Below, piece by piece: positions 21,001 through 32,690 of a stretch of DNA of 64,000 nt (positions are counted from its first letter, which is position 1; each line of letters opens with the position of its first letter). The notes under the pieces were generated by a model. The model searched no databases, had not been told where the DNA came from, and was given only the letters and a program-made list of their open reading frames with translations. Position numbers and translations under genes: made by a program. This DNA comes from Sanderia malayensis (lineage: Eukaryota > Cnidaria > Scyphozoa > Semaeostomeae > Pelagiidae), in the NCBI GenBank assembly GCA_013076295.1, contig RQOL01000860.1, positions 18,820-82,819 of the forward strand, in the 5' to 3' direction.

Positions 21001-24000
21001 GAAGATGTCCTTCACAAGCACATTCTGGGACACACTATTGCACATGTATATGTCATCGAATTTCAGAAGAGAGGACTACCACACGCTCACATGATTCTGT
21101 TCCTCTCTGACGCTGATAGACCACGAACACCTGAACAGGTAACATCTATAGCAATAATATATTATAGAGTAGAAGATAGATTTATTATACATTTATTATT
21201 GAGTATGAAATATTATCATCAGTTGTATTGCTTAGTAAAAACGCAATCCATTTCATATCTAGAACTTACATGTTCCATTTTCCTTCTAAACCTACAGGTA
21301 GATCGACTTATATCACCTGAAATTCCGGACCCACAGGATGCAAGATATCACAAATTGGTACTGAAGCACATGACACATGGACCATGCGGTGATATAAACC
21401 CCAGATGTGTTTCCATGGAGAATAACAAATGCAAGAAACGATTTCCGAAAGATCGCACTGCCGAAACACAAGTCAATGCAAATGGTTATCCCCTCTACAG
21501 ACGACGTTGTCGTCACCCAGTCAATCTGGAAGATCGACTTCTAGATGATACATGGGTTGTGCCACATAATCCTCATTTTCTACTCAAGTATCAGTGTCAC
21601 ATTAATCTCGAAATATGTAGCACTGTGAAGTCCTTGAAATATATTTTCAAATATATTCATAAAGGACAAGACATGGCACACGTGGAAATTCTCGAAGGAC
21701 AGCAGCAGCAAGTACCTCAAGATATTGAGCACGATGAAGTACGCCAATACATCAACGCTCTGTATATTGGACCACACGAAGCTGTTCACAGAATATTCCA
21801 ATTTTCCATGCACGAGAAAAGTCACACTATCAAACGTCTGCATGTTCATCTACCTGATCAGCAGACCGTATACTTTCAGGATAATGGAAGGGTCGAACAA
21901 TTACAAAACATCAATGAAAAAACCACACTCACGTCTTGGTTTGAATTGAATGCACAAGACCCGGCTGCACGCCAATATCTGTATCACGAAATTCCTGAAC
22001 ACTCTGTTTTCAACGAGCGCACCAAAACATGGAAAGCAAGACAGCGGAGAACAATGCCTGTCATAGGAAGAATATATCAAGTTCACCCACGACCATGTGA
22101 GCCAAGATTCGCACTGAGACTATTTCTTCTCCATAAACGAGGTGCCACATCGTTTGAAGATCTTCGCACGATAGAAGGAAACCTATGCAATTCCTTCAAA
22201 GACGCAGCTTTAGCTCTAGGTCTCTTGGAAGATGATGCTGAAATCATACGCTGTTTGGAGGAGGCAGTTATTTTTAACATGCCAATACAACTGAGACAGT
22301 TGTTTGCAACATTACTCCTTTTTCAAACACCTTCTGATATCGCAGCACTTTTCAACATGTTCAAAGAAGCATTGAGTGAAGATTTTGGACGACGTGATCA
22401 ACTCAATCATCCAAATATGGCCATAGCTTTTGAAGAAAGACACATGTATCAATGTCTACATGACATTGACGAAAATTTGAAAGTACATGGTCAATTGATC
22501 ACTAATTATGCTGACCTTCCTCAACTTCCAGCCGACTATGTCATTCCTGAACGAGGTACTAATGTGTTTTTTTCAAATATGTACTGTATTAGTACGAATA
22601 TAATAAAGTATTCTAACATCGTGCAGACAAGGGCATTTGCGTATTTTTGGACATTTATTCTCCTGCTTTTCTTTCCAATTTTATTTCAATATATTTCACT
22701 TATTATTACAGAGGAAGATGACATCGATGTTGGCAATGCCAGAGAGGAAGGAGAACGAATGCTGGCCGCAGTGAACCCTGAACAGCGAGCCAAATACACG
22801 GGAATCACTGATGCTATCAACGCGCAATCCGAACAGAACTGTCACTTCGTTGATGGGCCGGCTGGAACCGGGAAAACTTTCCTTTACAACACGTTGGTTC
22901 ACAATCTCCAAGCAAATGGACATAAAGTTCAGTGCATGGCGTGGTCAGGAATTGCTGTAACGCTGCTCATAAATGGTAGAACGTCACATTCTACCTTTCA
23001 AATTCCTATACCACTTCAAGCTGAATCAACGTGTAATGTCAAGAGACAGAGCAGGAAAGCACAGGTATTGTGCGAAACTACTTTCTTTATATGGGATGAA
23101 GCTTCCATGATACCCGCACTTGCATTACAAGCAGTCGACCGACTGCTTCGAGACATTACACATGTCGACAGACCATTTGGTGGCAAGTTCATGCTACTTG
23201 GCGGTGACTTCAGACAAGTTCTACCTGTCTTCACGAAAGCAGGAAGGGAAAGAATTGTAGCAGAGACTCTAAAATCACCCCAGATCGTTGATCTATGGAC
23301 AAAGTTTCAGCAGCATCGCTTACACACCAACATGAGAGCCGTTCAAGATGATTCATACCGTGAATTCTCAGAATGGCTTTCAGACTTGGCAACAAGCAAG
23401 AAGCACACGATGCACTGGACAACGTAATTCTGCCACAACAGATATGCACTTCGTCTAAAGAAGACATGCTGAACTTCATTTTTCCCAGGCCGAACACACC
23501 AGATTCACACCTAATGATGGATCCTGTAACAATGTCTGAACGCTGTTGCCTGACTCCAAAGAATGACTTATCACATCACGTGAACGACTTAATTCTCGAC
23601 AGACTTCAAACAGCCGAAAGAACTTATTACAGCACAGACAGTGTTGTCACAGACGATCCAGATGAGGAAGAGGCCTACCCCATTGAGTTTCTCAACCAAC
23701 TCACGCCGAATGGAATTCCCTTGCACAGATTTAAACTCAAGGTAGGAAGATTACAATTTTTCATCCTATTGGCATTCAATTATTATGTGCAAAGGTGGTG
23801 CACCATAAAAAAGGCGTCATTAATCACAATAATATTCATTGCATTAGGTTTGTGCAACGATCATTCTTCTGCGGAATCTCAATCCAAAGAAAGGTCTTTG
23901 CAACGGAACAAGACTCATAGTTCGGCATCTGCGACGTCACGTAATCACAGCAGAGATCATTACCAAGGAGCACAGAGGACAACGGGTCATGATTCCCAAG

Positions 24001-24267
24001 ATCACAGTCTCCACTCAGGACACGGAAATGCCGTTCAAAATGAAACGCCGACAGTTTCCAGTCAGACTTGCATACTGCTTGACAATCAACAAGGCACAGG
24101 GGCAATCCCTCAGGTATGTTGGTTTGTACTTACCTGAGCCCGTGTTCACACATGGTCAGTTATATGTGGCCATGTCAATAGCAACATCATTTAACGGGCT
24201 CAAAGTATACCTTCCAGAGGAAACACACAGGAAAACAAAGAACATTGTTTTCCAAGAAGTCCTGTAA
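18019..24267 (+). pseudogene. Helitron RepHel transposase (copy 1), eight exons, frameshifted
   Basis: Rolling-circle transposase: Rep endonuclease fused to a PIF1-type 5'-3' helicase. Exons inferred from GT-AG sites and comparison with copy 2: 18019-18363, 18500-18622, 18842-18990, 19161-19682, 19956-21138, 21298-22555, 22712-23741, 23848-24267. N-terminal Gln/Pro-rich region; zinc-finger-like CIHCEAKYF near 19402; HUH motif LPHAH (H-A-H codons 21082-21090) with VDRLISPEIPDP after the intron; two tyrosines in KYIFKYIHKG (21640, 21652); Walker A GPAGTGKT (22855-22878); Walker B IWDEASM; GGDFRQVLPV; and C-terminal [11 protein letters not shown]. Defects: a palindromic insertion shifts exon 3; single-base losses near 19427, 20087 and 23375; and motif VI reads MSIATS instead of MSRATS (Ile codon 24178-24180). 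Rep motifs are intact, so this copy died recently or some lesions are assembly errors. Confidence 0.9.
18844..18879. repeat. Perfect 16-bp inverted repeat inside RepHel exon 3
   Basis: Arms CGGCCAATGCAGATGC and its exact complement are separated by GGTT. Copy 2 has only the left arm followed by AACC, so the right arm plus loop is the reverse complement of the local sequence. This is the signature of a template switch between strands during replication. It shifts the RepHel reading frame. Confidence 0.8.
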
Positions 24268-25430
24268 AGGCTTCATCTTAGAGCGACCATCTGCACAGTT
24301 GCTCTACAGAGGGCTGCCTACCAAAACGCACATACACACATTCAAGGTACGGGTATTGTGTGTCAACGCAGATCACGTCGCACATAAGTGTGATGTACAG
24401 CCGTTACTGGCACCCCTTCTAGAATGAATTCATTCTAGATAACACTGATCTGTGGAGACCAACTGGACATTACACCATCCACATGTCCAGGGGTGACTGC
24501 ACCACACACAGCAGTCGGCACAGTCCTGAATCCTGCGTAGCGCCCCGATTATTAAGAGTTATGCGTTGCCATTTTCTCCGATATTGCCTATGGGAAAGTG
24601 GATTTCCTTACTCTGTGAAAACTGCAATGTCCCTTAAGGATAGTTACTTTTTGCAAAACATCGCACTATCAATAACATCCCCCCTCTCCTTTTAATACAT
24701 GAAAACTTGTCTAAAATCTATAGAGGCCCCTTTAGTGTTTACTGTTATATATTCCAAATTTCAATTGCACTTTTCACCAACAAGGAAAACTCGAACAAAG
24801 GTTACTCCTTGACGCTGGTGTTCGAGCTTTTAACTAATGTAACCGGCAATCTTATTCTTTTTTTTGCTATGTACAAACGTAATCCTCAAAACAAACGACC
24901 GCGGTTATTGAAAGAATACATTCACGCCGTGGCAAGAATGTATGCTTGCAGAGAGTGAAGTGCTATTGAAGAATCCAATTGAGGTACTGTCATTTTGCTA
25001 AACACGTCGCTTAAACCAATCAATTTTGCAACCTGAACTACCGATTGTATGGATCAATTTTCATTGATATTGACAATTCACCAATTCTTTGAATAGTAAA
25101 CTCTATCATGACTGAACCTTTCGCATTCGTACTTCGCATACAATACAAATATCTATCCAAATCCTTTCAAAACATTTTTTGTACTGTAGTCTATATCTTC
25201 AGATCTTCCGCATTAATGATAACGTTTAGAATAGCGATTTACGTATTCAATAGCAGATAATCAGGAGATAAGATCGTTAGAGTTTCAATATTCATATATT
25301 TGTATTTGTCCCATATAAATCTCCATTCAATAATATCATAACAAAAATTTATGACTTCGTTTTTAATTAGATGCATTTCTGCTAAATCATTGAAACGAGG
25401 CGACACTTCTGTCTCCCATTTCAAACGCCT
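24268..25430 (+). other. Region downstream of RepHel
   Basis: About 1.1 kb, closely matched at 54226-55440. It contains a 22-bp perfect palindrome. One stretch at about 24840-24955 reads KRNPQNKRPRLLKEYIHAV in both copies before diverging into a stop; it could be an isolated basic exon. No assigned gene. Confidence 0.4.
24418..24439. repeat. 22-bp perfect palindrome after the RepHel stop
   Basis: A fully self-complementary 22-mer centred on GAATTC, with TCTAGA at both ends, about 150 bp past the RepHel stop codon. It is identical in copy 2 at 54376-54397. Possible roles are a transcript end or a protein-binding site; neither is shown. Confidence 0.75.
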
Positions 25431-27452
25431 TTGCGCTGTCTATGTATGATTTTCATCTATGTTATGTCTCATCACACTATTTTGCCTGTCGGGTTTAAGT
25501 TCTGTCTGCCAACAATGGCATCGAGTTGGATTTTCTTGCTGAACTCAATGAAATTATACCTCATAAAGCCTTCCTGGCTCAAAGGAAACAACTACCTTGC
25601 TGTTGACTAAAGGTAAATAAGGTTCATTTTCATTTTGGACAATGAAACAATGGATATTTAGATATAAGCGAATTTGCTACTGAAATGAGAGAAAATAAAG
25701 GTGATGTACTTTTATTGACATAAAGGAAACAACTAGGCTGCTATGAATCAGAGGTCAACAATCTATATTTTCCCACGGTATCATCCTTTCTTTATCCCTT
25801 GAATTTGATATGTTATGTGGAAATTGCTTGCCTTAGGCCATTTCTATTCAACTCACGGTTTACATATAGTTTGTTAGCCAAGAATTCTGGACATTCTCCA
25901 ATATTTTTTTTCACTTCTTTGTTTTCAGAAAAAATGTACATTGCTCTACCAACATCTTCCTGGGGTTTTTATTTCCGTGAATATAGTTCCTAACCAATTT
26001 ATTGACTTTGTGGCTGCCTTCTTTGTTTTTACAAGCAAAGCTCATTCATATCCCAACATGAACCTGCTTTCAATTTCTGTTTATCCAAGATGTTTAATTG
26101 TTGTAATGTACATGAAGGAAACCAGTGGAAGTCAAGTTCAAGCCCTGAGAAAAATCCACATTTTATTTACTTACCACCTTCCTCATTGCACATGCATTGC
26201 ATATCTCTTTTGTCTACCACAGTCATTAATGCTCTTTTCCTATTTTTGTACAGATTCATTTAGTCAAAGGTAATGGAAAATTCAATCAATGGTTCAAAAT
26301 GTTCTCTTCAAATTTTTTCCCAACTCAGGTATAATATTCAAGGTATGATGCTCTCCGTTCCATATGAATCAATTAATGCACCTTGCTTAAAAAGCAGACT
26401 GAATAAGTAAAGGCTGAATAATATTTCTACATTGACTACCACTAAATGTTTTCTTAACAAATCACCAACAGTATTCTAAACCTGTAGGTACTTAATTCTA
26501 CCTCATTGTCACTTAATGATGTTCCTTATCAGGCAGATGTGTTCTCATAAACTCAGTGTGCCAGTCACAGATGGCAATGATTTCAGAACCATTACAGCAC
26601 AACATTTTGAAATTTAGTGTGAAGCATACATTGTATCAATCACTGATAGAATCCTCCATTACACTGGACAAAACAAGCTAAGATGGCTCTTACCACACAA
26701 GCAAACATTATTAATGCATTTTAATAATCTATATGTGCAAAAATATGTCTTTGTTATCTTACTTGAATATTGAGAGTCTTGCATGATAACTTTCCCATTG
26801 TAGCTATCTTTTTAACCAGAACCTCATAGTGTATGGTGTCTCCTCATTCATTTACTGTGGAACTGCTTGACAAAGTATTTCTGTTTTTTTTAGTCAACAA
26901 CATTCTAATTGTATATACCATTGACACTTGCTTACATTTTCAATATATAGACACTGTATTACATGAACTGTACTACCATCTTACAATGTGTCTTATATCA
27001 TAAAGAGCTTGGCCATACAATAAACATGCAATCCCAGAAACTTATTGAATCCTCAAAACAATTACAACATAATAGCAACTTGAAGTAACAAGCTTTTTTA
27101 TAAGGAACCTACATGTATAGGTAGAAAACTTAAGGAACGTTTACTACTACAGACCAAATCACTAAGGCATCTTTTAATTTTTAGTATATTAATATTTCCG
27201 CACTATTCAAAATTAGGAAGCCGGTTCCATTGATTTTCAGTACTTTTACATTATTTGAACCTTCTTCATGTGTTAACCTCTTATCCTTTCACACAGCAAA
27301 ACGATGAATTTGAATGCTTTTCTTGCGTCTCTACTAATTATGTACACCAAATGCCAAACTTAAAATTAAAGACCTTTTACAACTACAAAGTGGTCAAAGG
27401 ATCTCAAAATAACGAACTTAAACAACTAGGCCCTCAGCTAGGTTCCTTATAG
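25430..27452 (+). pseudogene. Gene A (copy 1), multi-exon, unrecognised
   Basis: Blocks in order: one around 25500-25610 corresponding to copy 2's AAELNEIIPHKDFLAQRK and ending at AAAG|GTAAAT; one around 25655-25710 (homologous to copy 2's LDISEFDTEMRENKAQ); a block after the acceptor TTGTACAG at 26254 reading IHLVKGNGKFNQWF; and a final open block from 27297 ending FYNYKVVKGSQNNELK...-stop at 27452, with FECFSC near its start. The block equivalent to YVDTVLHELYY has a frameshift and a lost acceptor AG here, so this copy is probably inactive. No domain recognised. The left part of the gene is paralogous to gene D of the same element. Confidence 0.4.
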
Positions 27453-28139
27453 AAAAACGTGTATTCTCATCGCAATTGTAATTTGTAATATTAATAGTCA
27501 TTGCATAATTCCAACTTTTCTTGCTCTTTAAAACTACAATCAAAATAAAATCAATGCAGCACCACGTAATGTCCTGGAGCTAATACTATTATCATCAGAT
27601 TTTCACGGGAATTTCGGCGTCCTAGCAACAACAATAGCGGCACGAAACTTAAAATTTTTCTTACGTCATAGAGGACATAGCATGCGTAAAAATTTTTTCA
27701 ACCCACCACAAGAAAAACAACAATTTACGTAAGTACATGTATTTTTAATGTTGCTTTTACTTTCACATGAAAATACATGCTATTTATAGCTAAACAGCTT
27801 TAAAAAAGCTCAAAGTGCTATATCTTATGTCACAATTGCCATTGCAGTGGAAATTATCACAATAGCAATTTTATCCTTAACAGGTTCACTTGAAATAGAC
27901 AAATTTTGTGACTACTGCTACCGTAAGTTCATGTATTCACTTCTGCGTTTTCTGCTTGCCTTTAGTCTCTACTCTTCATTGTAAGAAAGATAATTATTAT
28001 TCCTTATCTGCAGAAAATAAAACTGTGTTATATTAATATATTAAAAGTGTAGGTGTGGAGGCAAATTCAAACAACTGATAGCCTATTAAGTCTGCTTTCA
28101 TTCACTGACAATAACAATATATTTATATAAAGTGCAAAA
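27453..28139. other. Spacer between genes A and B (copy 1)
   Basis: AT-rich, matches 1235-1898. No exon, RNA gene or clear regulatory site seen. Confidence 0.5.
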
Positions 28140-28782
28140 ATGAATGCTGAAACAGAAGTTCCCATGAATCAGGAGACTGCAGCAACAGTTGAGGGTGAAG
28201 TTGAGAACCCTGTGCAAAAGGAAGCTACAATGATTCATTGTGGCAAGGAAGTGGAGGTGACATTGAAAATACTTTCATCCATATATTGATCAATTTACTA
28301 AATGTTGTGAATACCAACGTAATCCAACTGCATTACAAGGAAACACAAATGTTTCATACCTTTTAACAATAGTGAGTCACTCTTCTAAATTCATTGTTGT
28401 CCTATTTGTCGTAGCTTTTCAACTTCAAAGATATCTCCACACTAAAGAGAGAATGTGCTGACAAATTCAGCTCAATTACCAGGGAAACAAAATTTCATTT
28501 AGTGAGCTTCCAAGGGAGACACCTGACAAAAGATCATATTGCGTAAGTTGCAATGCTAAATACCCATCTCATCCGTGCAAAAAACATATTGCTCACTTTT
28601 AACTCTTTCTCAAACCATGTATTCTTTCCTACAGAAAATCTAATGAAATAACAATTAAAATTCTCAATAAAAAAGAATCAAAAAAGATAAAAAAGAAAGC
28701 AAAAAAAATAAACAAAAAAAAGTCGAAGGCAAAACCCGATGCATGTGGGCAGAAGTGCCAACACAAGAAATACTATCGTTAG
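28140..28782 (+). CDS. Gene B (copy 1): small basic Cys-containing protein, three exons, open
   Basis: Exons 28140-28256, 28415-28542 and 28635-28782 with GT-AG introns join in phase to an open frame of 130 codons plus stop. Exon 1 encodes an acidic, Glu-rich N-terminus ending IHCGKEVE. Exon 2 encodes a conserved core (FKDISTLKREC, TKFHLVS, HLTKDHIA). Exon 3 encodes a Lys-rich stretch that looks like a nuclear localisation signal and a tail CGQKCQHKKYYR. The diverged lineage at 58100-60108 and 41848-42523 keeps the intron positions and about 23 of 42 exon-2 residues, with no indel in exon 2, which points to selection on the protein. I do not recognise the family. Being nuclear and basic it might bind nucleic acid, but that is a guess. 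Confidence 0.6.
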
Positions 28783-28960
28783 TAAGAGGAATTCATTGAC
28801 AACTGATTTTACCTGTTACTGTTTTAATGTTTCTCTTTTGTTCATTTTCTTTTAATGTTTGTTGGTTTTCCTAAATAGACAACATGTGTAGTCCACTAGA
28901 AATTACTAAATAACAATTTATAACAATAATAATAATAAGAAAATAATAACAGACTCTTAC

Positions 28961-29491
28961 CTTTGAAAAACAATGCACTTTGCCAAAAATATTAATCTCC
29001 AAAAATTCCTTTCAACTCTACTTTCACGCGATTTGACACAAGCCCTACAAATTTGTAAGAAATGTATTTCAAAAACCCGTTTTTATAAATGAACTGGCCT
29101 TCGGATGCCTAGATGGCCTTTCGGATGCGTAATGATCTCCTATAATTCAATACTTACCTGAAGAACAGTCAAAAATTGCCTCTATTAACATGAGGCTACA
29201 CAAGTTATGCACCACCTAAAATGCACGAATAGTACATGTAATAAAATGTAAAAAGAACAGAATCTTATATCATCTTCAAATACAGACAATGTATCATATC
29301 TCTAGCGTCCGTTTTTCTTACATGTGGCCTATTCTCAAGGGATTTTGTCAAATACTATATTTCCTTAAGTCTTATACGCTGGTAAAATGAATCAAAGCCT
29401 TCACAGAAACGCTATACATTTATTTTCAAGATGTATCTTGAAAGATCTCAATGATATAATACGCTTTGCGAAACCTACTTACCATAGCCAT
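28961..29491 (-). pseudogene. Gene C, minus strand (copy 1), degenerate
   Basis: Minus-strand splice-like sites match those in the other copies (ATG|GTAAGT at 29483-29485, CTTCAG|GTAAGT near 29157, CAAAG|GTAAGAG at 28961). The exon corresponding to the Cys-x-x-Cys exon has in-frame stops, as in copy 0. It lies convergent to gene B, with about 180 bp between the two ends. Confidence 0.3.
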
Positions 29492-29673
29492 TCACCCTCT
29501 CAGGAACAAGAAATATGAAAGGAAGGGCGCACTAACAGCATGTTCTTTGTTCAGTTGAGGTTGCCCTGATTGTTAGCCAATTCAGCTCAATCAGATAATT
29601 ACGTCCAAACGAGGCTGCATAACAATAGAATTCGTTGTATGATTTCGATTTGTGCTATGTTTCGTCAACGTAG

Positions 29674-30930
29674 CAATTTTTCATCTTCGTGCTCATGCTG
29701 TCCTAATATTTCATATTAGAACAGCATAAGCATAACATAATTCCGAAATCTTGGATCGCAACGAAACTTGATGCTGAAATAAGACAAAGTAAACCTGAGA
29801 GAAACATTCATTTTGCCATAGCTGAGGGGTAAGTAGAGTTTACTTTTACTTTCACCCCATCCAAGTTGACATTTAAACTACAAATTTCTTAGGCCAATTG
29901 TATTTCACTCATTCTCACCATTAGGTTTCTTGATGCCAAAATTGACAACTCCGCTTATGTTTCATAGCTTTTTATATTTAATGTTTTCACAAAGAGTGTT
30001 TAATCCTGTAGCCACATGTTGCAGTCGCTTCATTTCACTTTGTGGCTGCCTTCTTTGCCTTACCAACAGCCAAGCCCAATACTCCTATGAAACTCCTTTC
30101 ACCATGCCATTCCCATCCCATTGATGAGGATTATGAAGTACTTTTGCTTTGGATATCCAAGGTAACAGATACTTATCCTTATGTTCTATATGATTCAAAC
30201 TAATGTAAAGCCAATCCCAGCTGTGGAAACCTTTGTACTTTATTTAATTTAATAAAGCTTTTTCGTGGCAAATGCATTACATGATCTGTTTTGTCTGTAA
30301 TGTCAATATTGATAATATTGATAATATTAATATTAACAAAATTGATTTCTTTATTTCTTTTTATATTGAGATACATTGAATCAACAAGAAAGGAAAATTA
30401 AACTCCACAGATTCTCTCTTTATTTAACATTAATATTAAGGAGAGGAAACTATTGTTACTTGAGTCAAACTTACTTTTTGCTATGAAGGCTTTTAATATA
30501 TTCTAAATACTACGTTACAATACAGTGAAGAAATTCCCAATTGTTATTCCAGTTAAACAAAGTCCCTAATTATGAAAGAGCAATTTCTCGCTATCCACTT
30601 ATTCAGCTCCCAAGGGCTATCTTATCCAAATCCAATTATTTTTTACCCTGAATAGTAATAAACCAACATGTTAAATAGAACATAATTTGTCTCTTTCACT
30701 TTGTAGATCTACTGATGTACATCATTGTACAAATGCAAGTATTGGAGACTTCATACCTATTGATTTGTCAAAATCCAATGCATCAGTATCATCTTATCAT
30801 GGAAACAAAACCATACCTCTGTAAGTCAACATTAATTTAAATTCTGGATGCGCATCATAGATCATCCTTTACTGTTTGTATTAGGTTGACAAAGTACCAC
30901 AGCCAAGTGTCAATGCATGCACTCATCTAA
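29674..30930 (+). pseudogene. Gene D (copy 1)
   Basis: Same block order as copy 0. D4 is 30707-30820 (114 bases) and D5 is 30885-30930 (46 bases, ending in TAA); they join in phase. The D1 block carries the palindromic insertion (29691-29731) that puts a stop in its frame. Unrecognised protein; four copies in the window keep D5 at exactly 46 bases. Confidence 0.4.
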
Positions 30931-31149
30931 TAGCAGGCTAATTGTTGTTGTCCCTACAACATAACAAACTTTGATGTTGCATCTTATCTACTGTACCATC
31001 AGCACGAGGCTTAACTGATGAAAACGTGGATTTTCAAATGAAAACGAGGCTGATCGCTAAAACTAATTTCCATGCATGTTAAGACTACAATCGTGACAAT
31101 AGATAGACAGGGGAGCGAGGGAACACCAAACCACTGGGCGTGGGATGGG

Positions 31150-31256
31150 AAAGGGCATGAGCCTCAGCGAATTTAGCGCACGAAGTGCGCCAACCACATT
31201 AAACTTTTTTACTTGACGGACTACGGGAAGCGAGCGTAGCGAGCGCCCTCGGCTAG
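31150..31256 (+). repeat. Helitron 3'-terminal hairpin module ending CTAG
   Basis: Stem GCGCAC-GAA-GTGCGC (perfect), GC-rich tail, and GGCTAG at the end, followed by the TC of the next unit. Confidence 0.75.
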
Positions 31257-32690
31257 TCTACATTTAATAAAATGTGATCACACGTGACCCGCCGACTGTG
31301 AACAATGCCCATTGTCTTTTGAACAACCGATGTTCGAAAAAACAAGGGGATCAAAGGAATTTCCTTGATATCACAAAGGCTTGGTGATGCAAATTGGTAT
31401 CAAAATGATCGCTGCATTGCGCTGATCAAAGTAAAGTATGTGGCTAATTTCTACTCCAAACGGTTCGGGAGTTATGGCCCATTTTGTGTTCCGACTTTCT
31501 AGAAAGTTCCGAGGACTGAGTTAATGAGATGCAAAACGAGGAAGGAGAAGCACCTGTTTTTTTAGTTGAACGGGCGGCAAGTTGCTCGGGTTTAAACGTG
31601 AATACCTGCCGGAAATCAATTGTAAAGACGTGTAATTGTTGTCAAGACCTGTGGAGACAATTGGTGGACAATTATTTCAAGGTATTTCCTTTATTCAATT
31701 GTTTTTTGCTTTAAATAGCACGAGTTTTGTTTTGTTTAACCTCACGTTTTTCTTTCGGCTCGAGGGCCTAACCAAAACACGAAGACAATTTTGATTTTCT
31801 CGGGTCGTTCTGGGCCGATTTTCTCCATTTAAACTTTCGATCATTGTTTATTTACACAAGAACTAAAGTTATATGGCTTTGTTTTTTTTGTTTCGTTGAT
31901 TTTCCTCTGTTTTTGGACAGTTTTAGCCGAGTTTGGATCTTGCTGAAAAACACCACATTTTCAAGCAACACGCGTGTGTTTTCCATTTACGAAAATTAAT
32001 TTTTAACCTGCCAAAACTTTGTTTTTTTCACCCAAATACTTTCGATAAATTTTTGCCAAGCTATTAGCTTCATGTTGATATTTTCGTGGGGTGTGTAGGA
32101 CAAAATTGGCCACGTTAATTCAATTTGCAAGTTGGTGAATCGTGTTTTTAATGCTATTTTTTTCACGGGTTTGATTTCGGGTTATTTTTGATCAACAAAA
32201 TCATGTCTTGGACTTCAAAAATGTACAACTAAAATTGCGAAAAGCATTTCAAACGCACCCAATTACTTATTCGCCACGGTATCAGCTTCATGTTGGTGTA
32301 ATTTGAGTTAAAATGGACAAAGTTTGACCAAGTTAGGGGAATTTTTGTGTTTTTAAAGTTGGCTGATGAATAAATTTTTTCACGGCTTTTGTCTTGGGCT
32401 GCACTAAATACTCGCTTAAAATTCAAAACAACACTGTTAAGAAATGTGAATATTTTTATCGGATTCGCTGTTTTCTTAGCTACAGTTTGATATAATTTTT
32501 ATTAGAGAATGAGTTTAAATTTTCCAGGATTGATGAAATTTTTGAAGGCAACTTTTTTTTTCAAACTTCACACTGAAGCTATCAACCATCGGCTTTCAGG
32601 GGGGCGGCAGGGTGGGCGCTGGGTGGTTGATTGCCAGGGGGGAAGATCCGACCTCCCACCTTTACTTTCTTTAGAAATGTTGCGTCGTAG

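Larger units (their letters stand above)
15738..31256 (+). mobile_element. Large Helitron with RepHel and cargo genes (copy 1)
   Basis: A 15.5-kb unit bounded by CTAA|TCTAAATAAAATAAAATTG on the left and CTAG (31253-31256)|TC on the right. Order: shortened 5' body, minisatellite, minus-strand block E, RepHel, then A, B, C, D, and the hairpin module. The 5' body lost about 800 bp relative to copy 2 by a deletion between two ACGTT repeats (junction near 15815). Known Helitrons transpose by a rolling-circle mechanism using RepHel and can carry host or accessory genes. Here RepHel is broken, so this copy is unlikely to move itself. Confidence 0.8.

Noticed and set aside
1..31256. LTR retrotransposon, because 1-4998 and 26200-31256 are long direct repeats
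   Set aside because: The repeats are the 3' parts of two Helitron copies; there is no reverse transcriptase, primer-binding site or target duplication.
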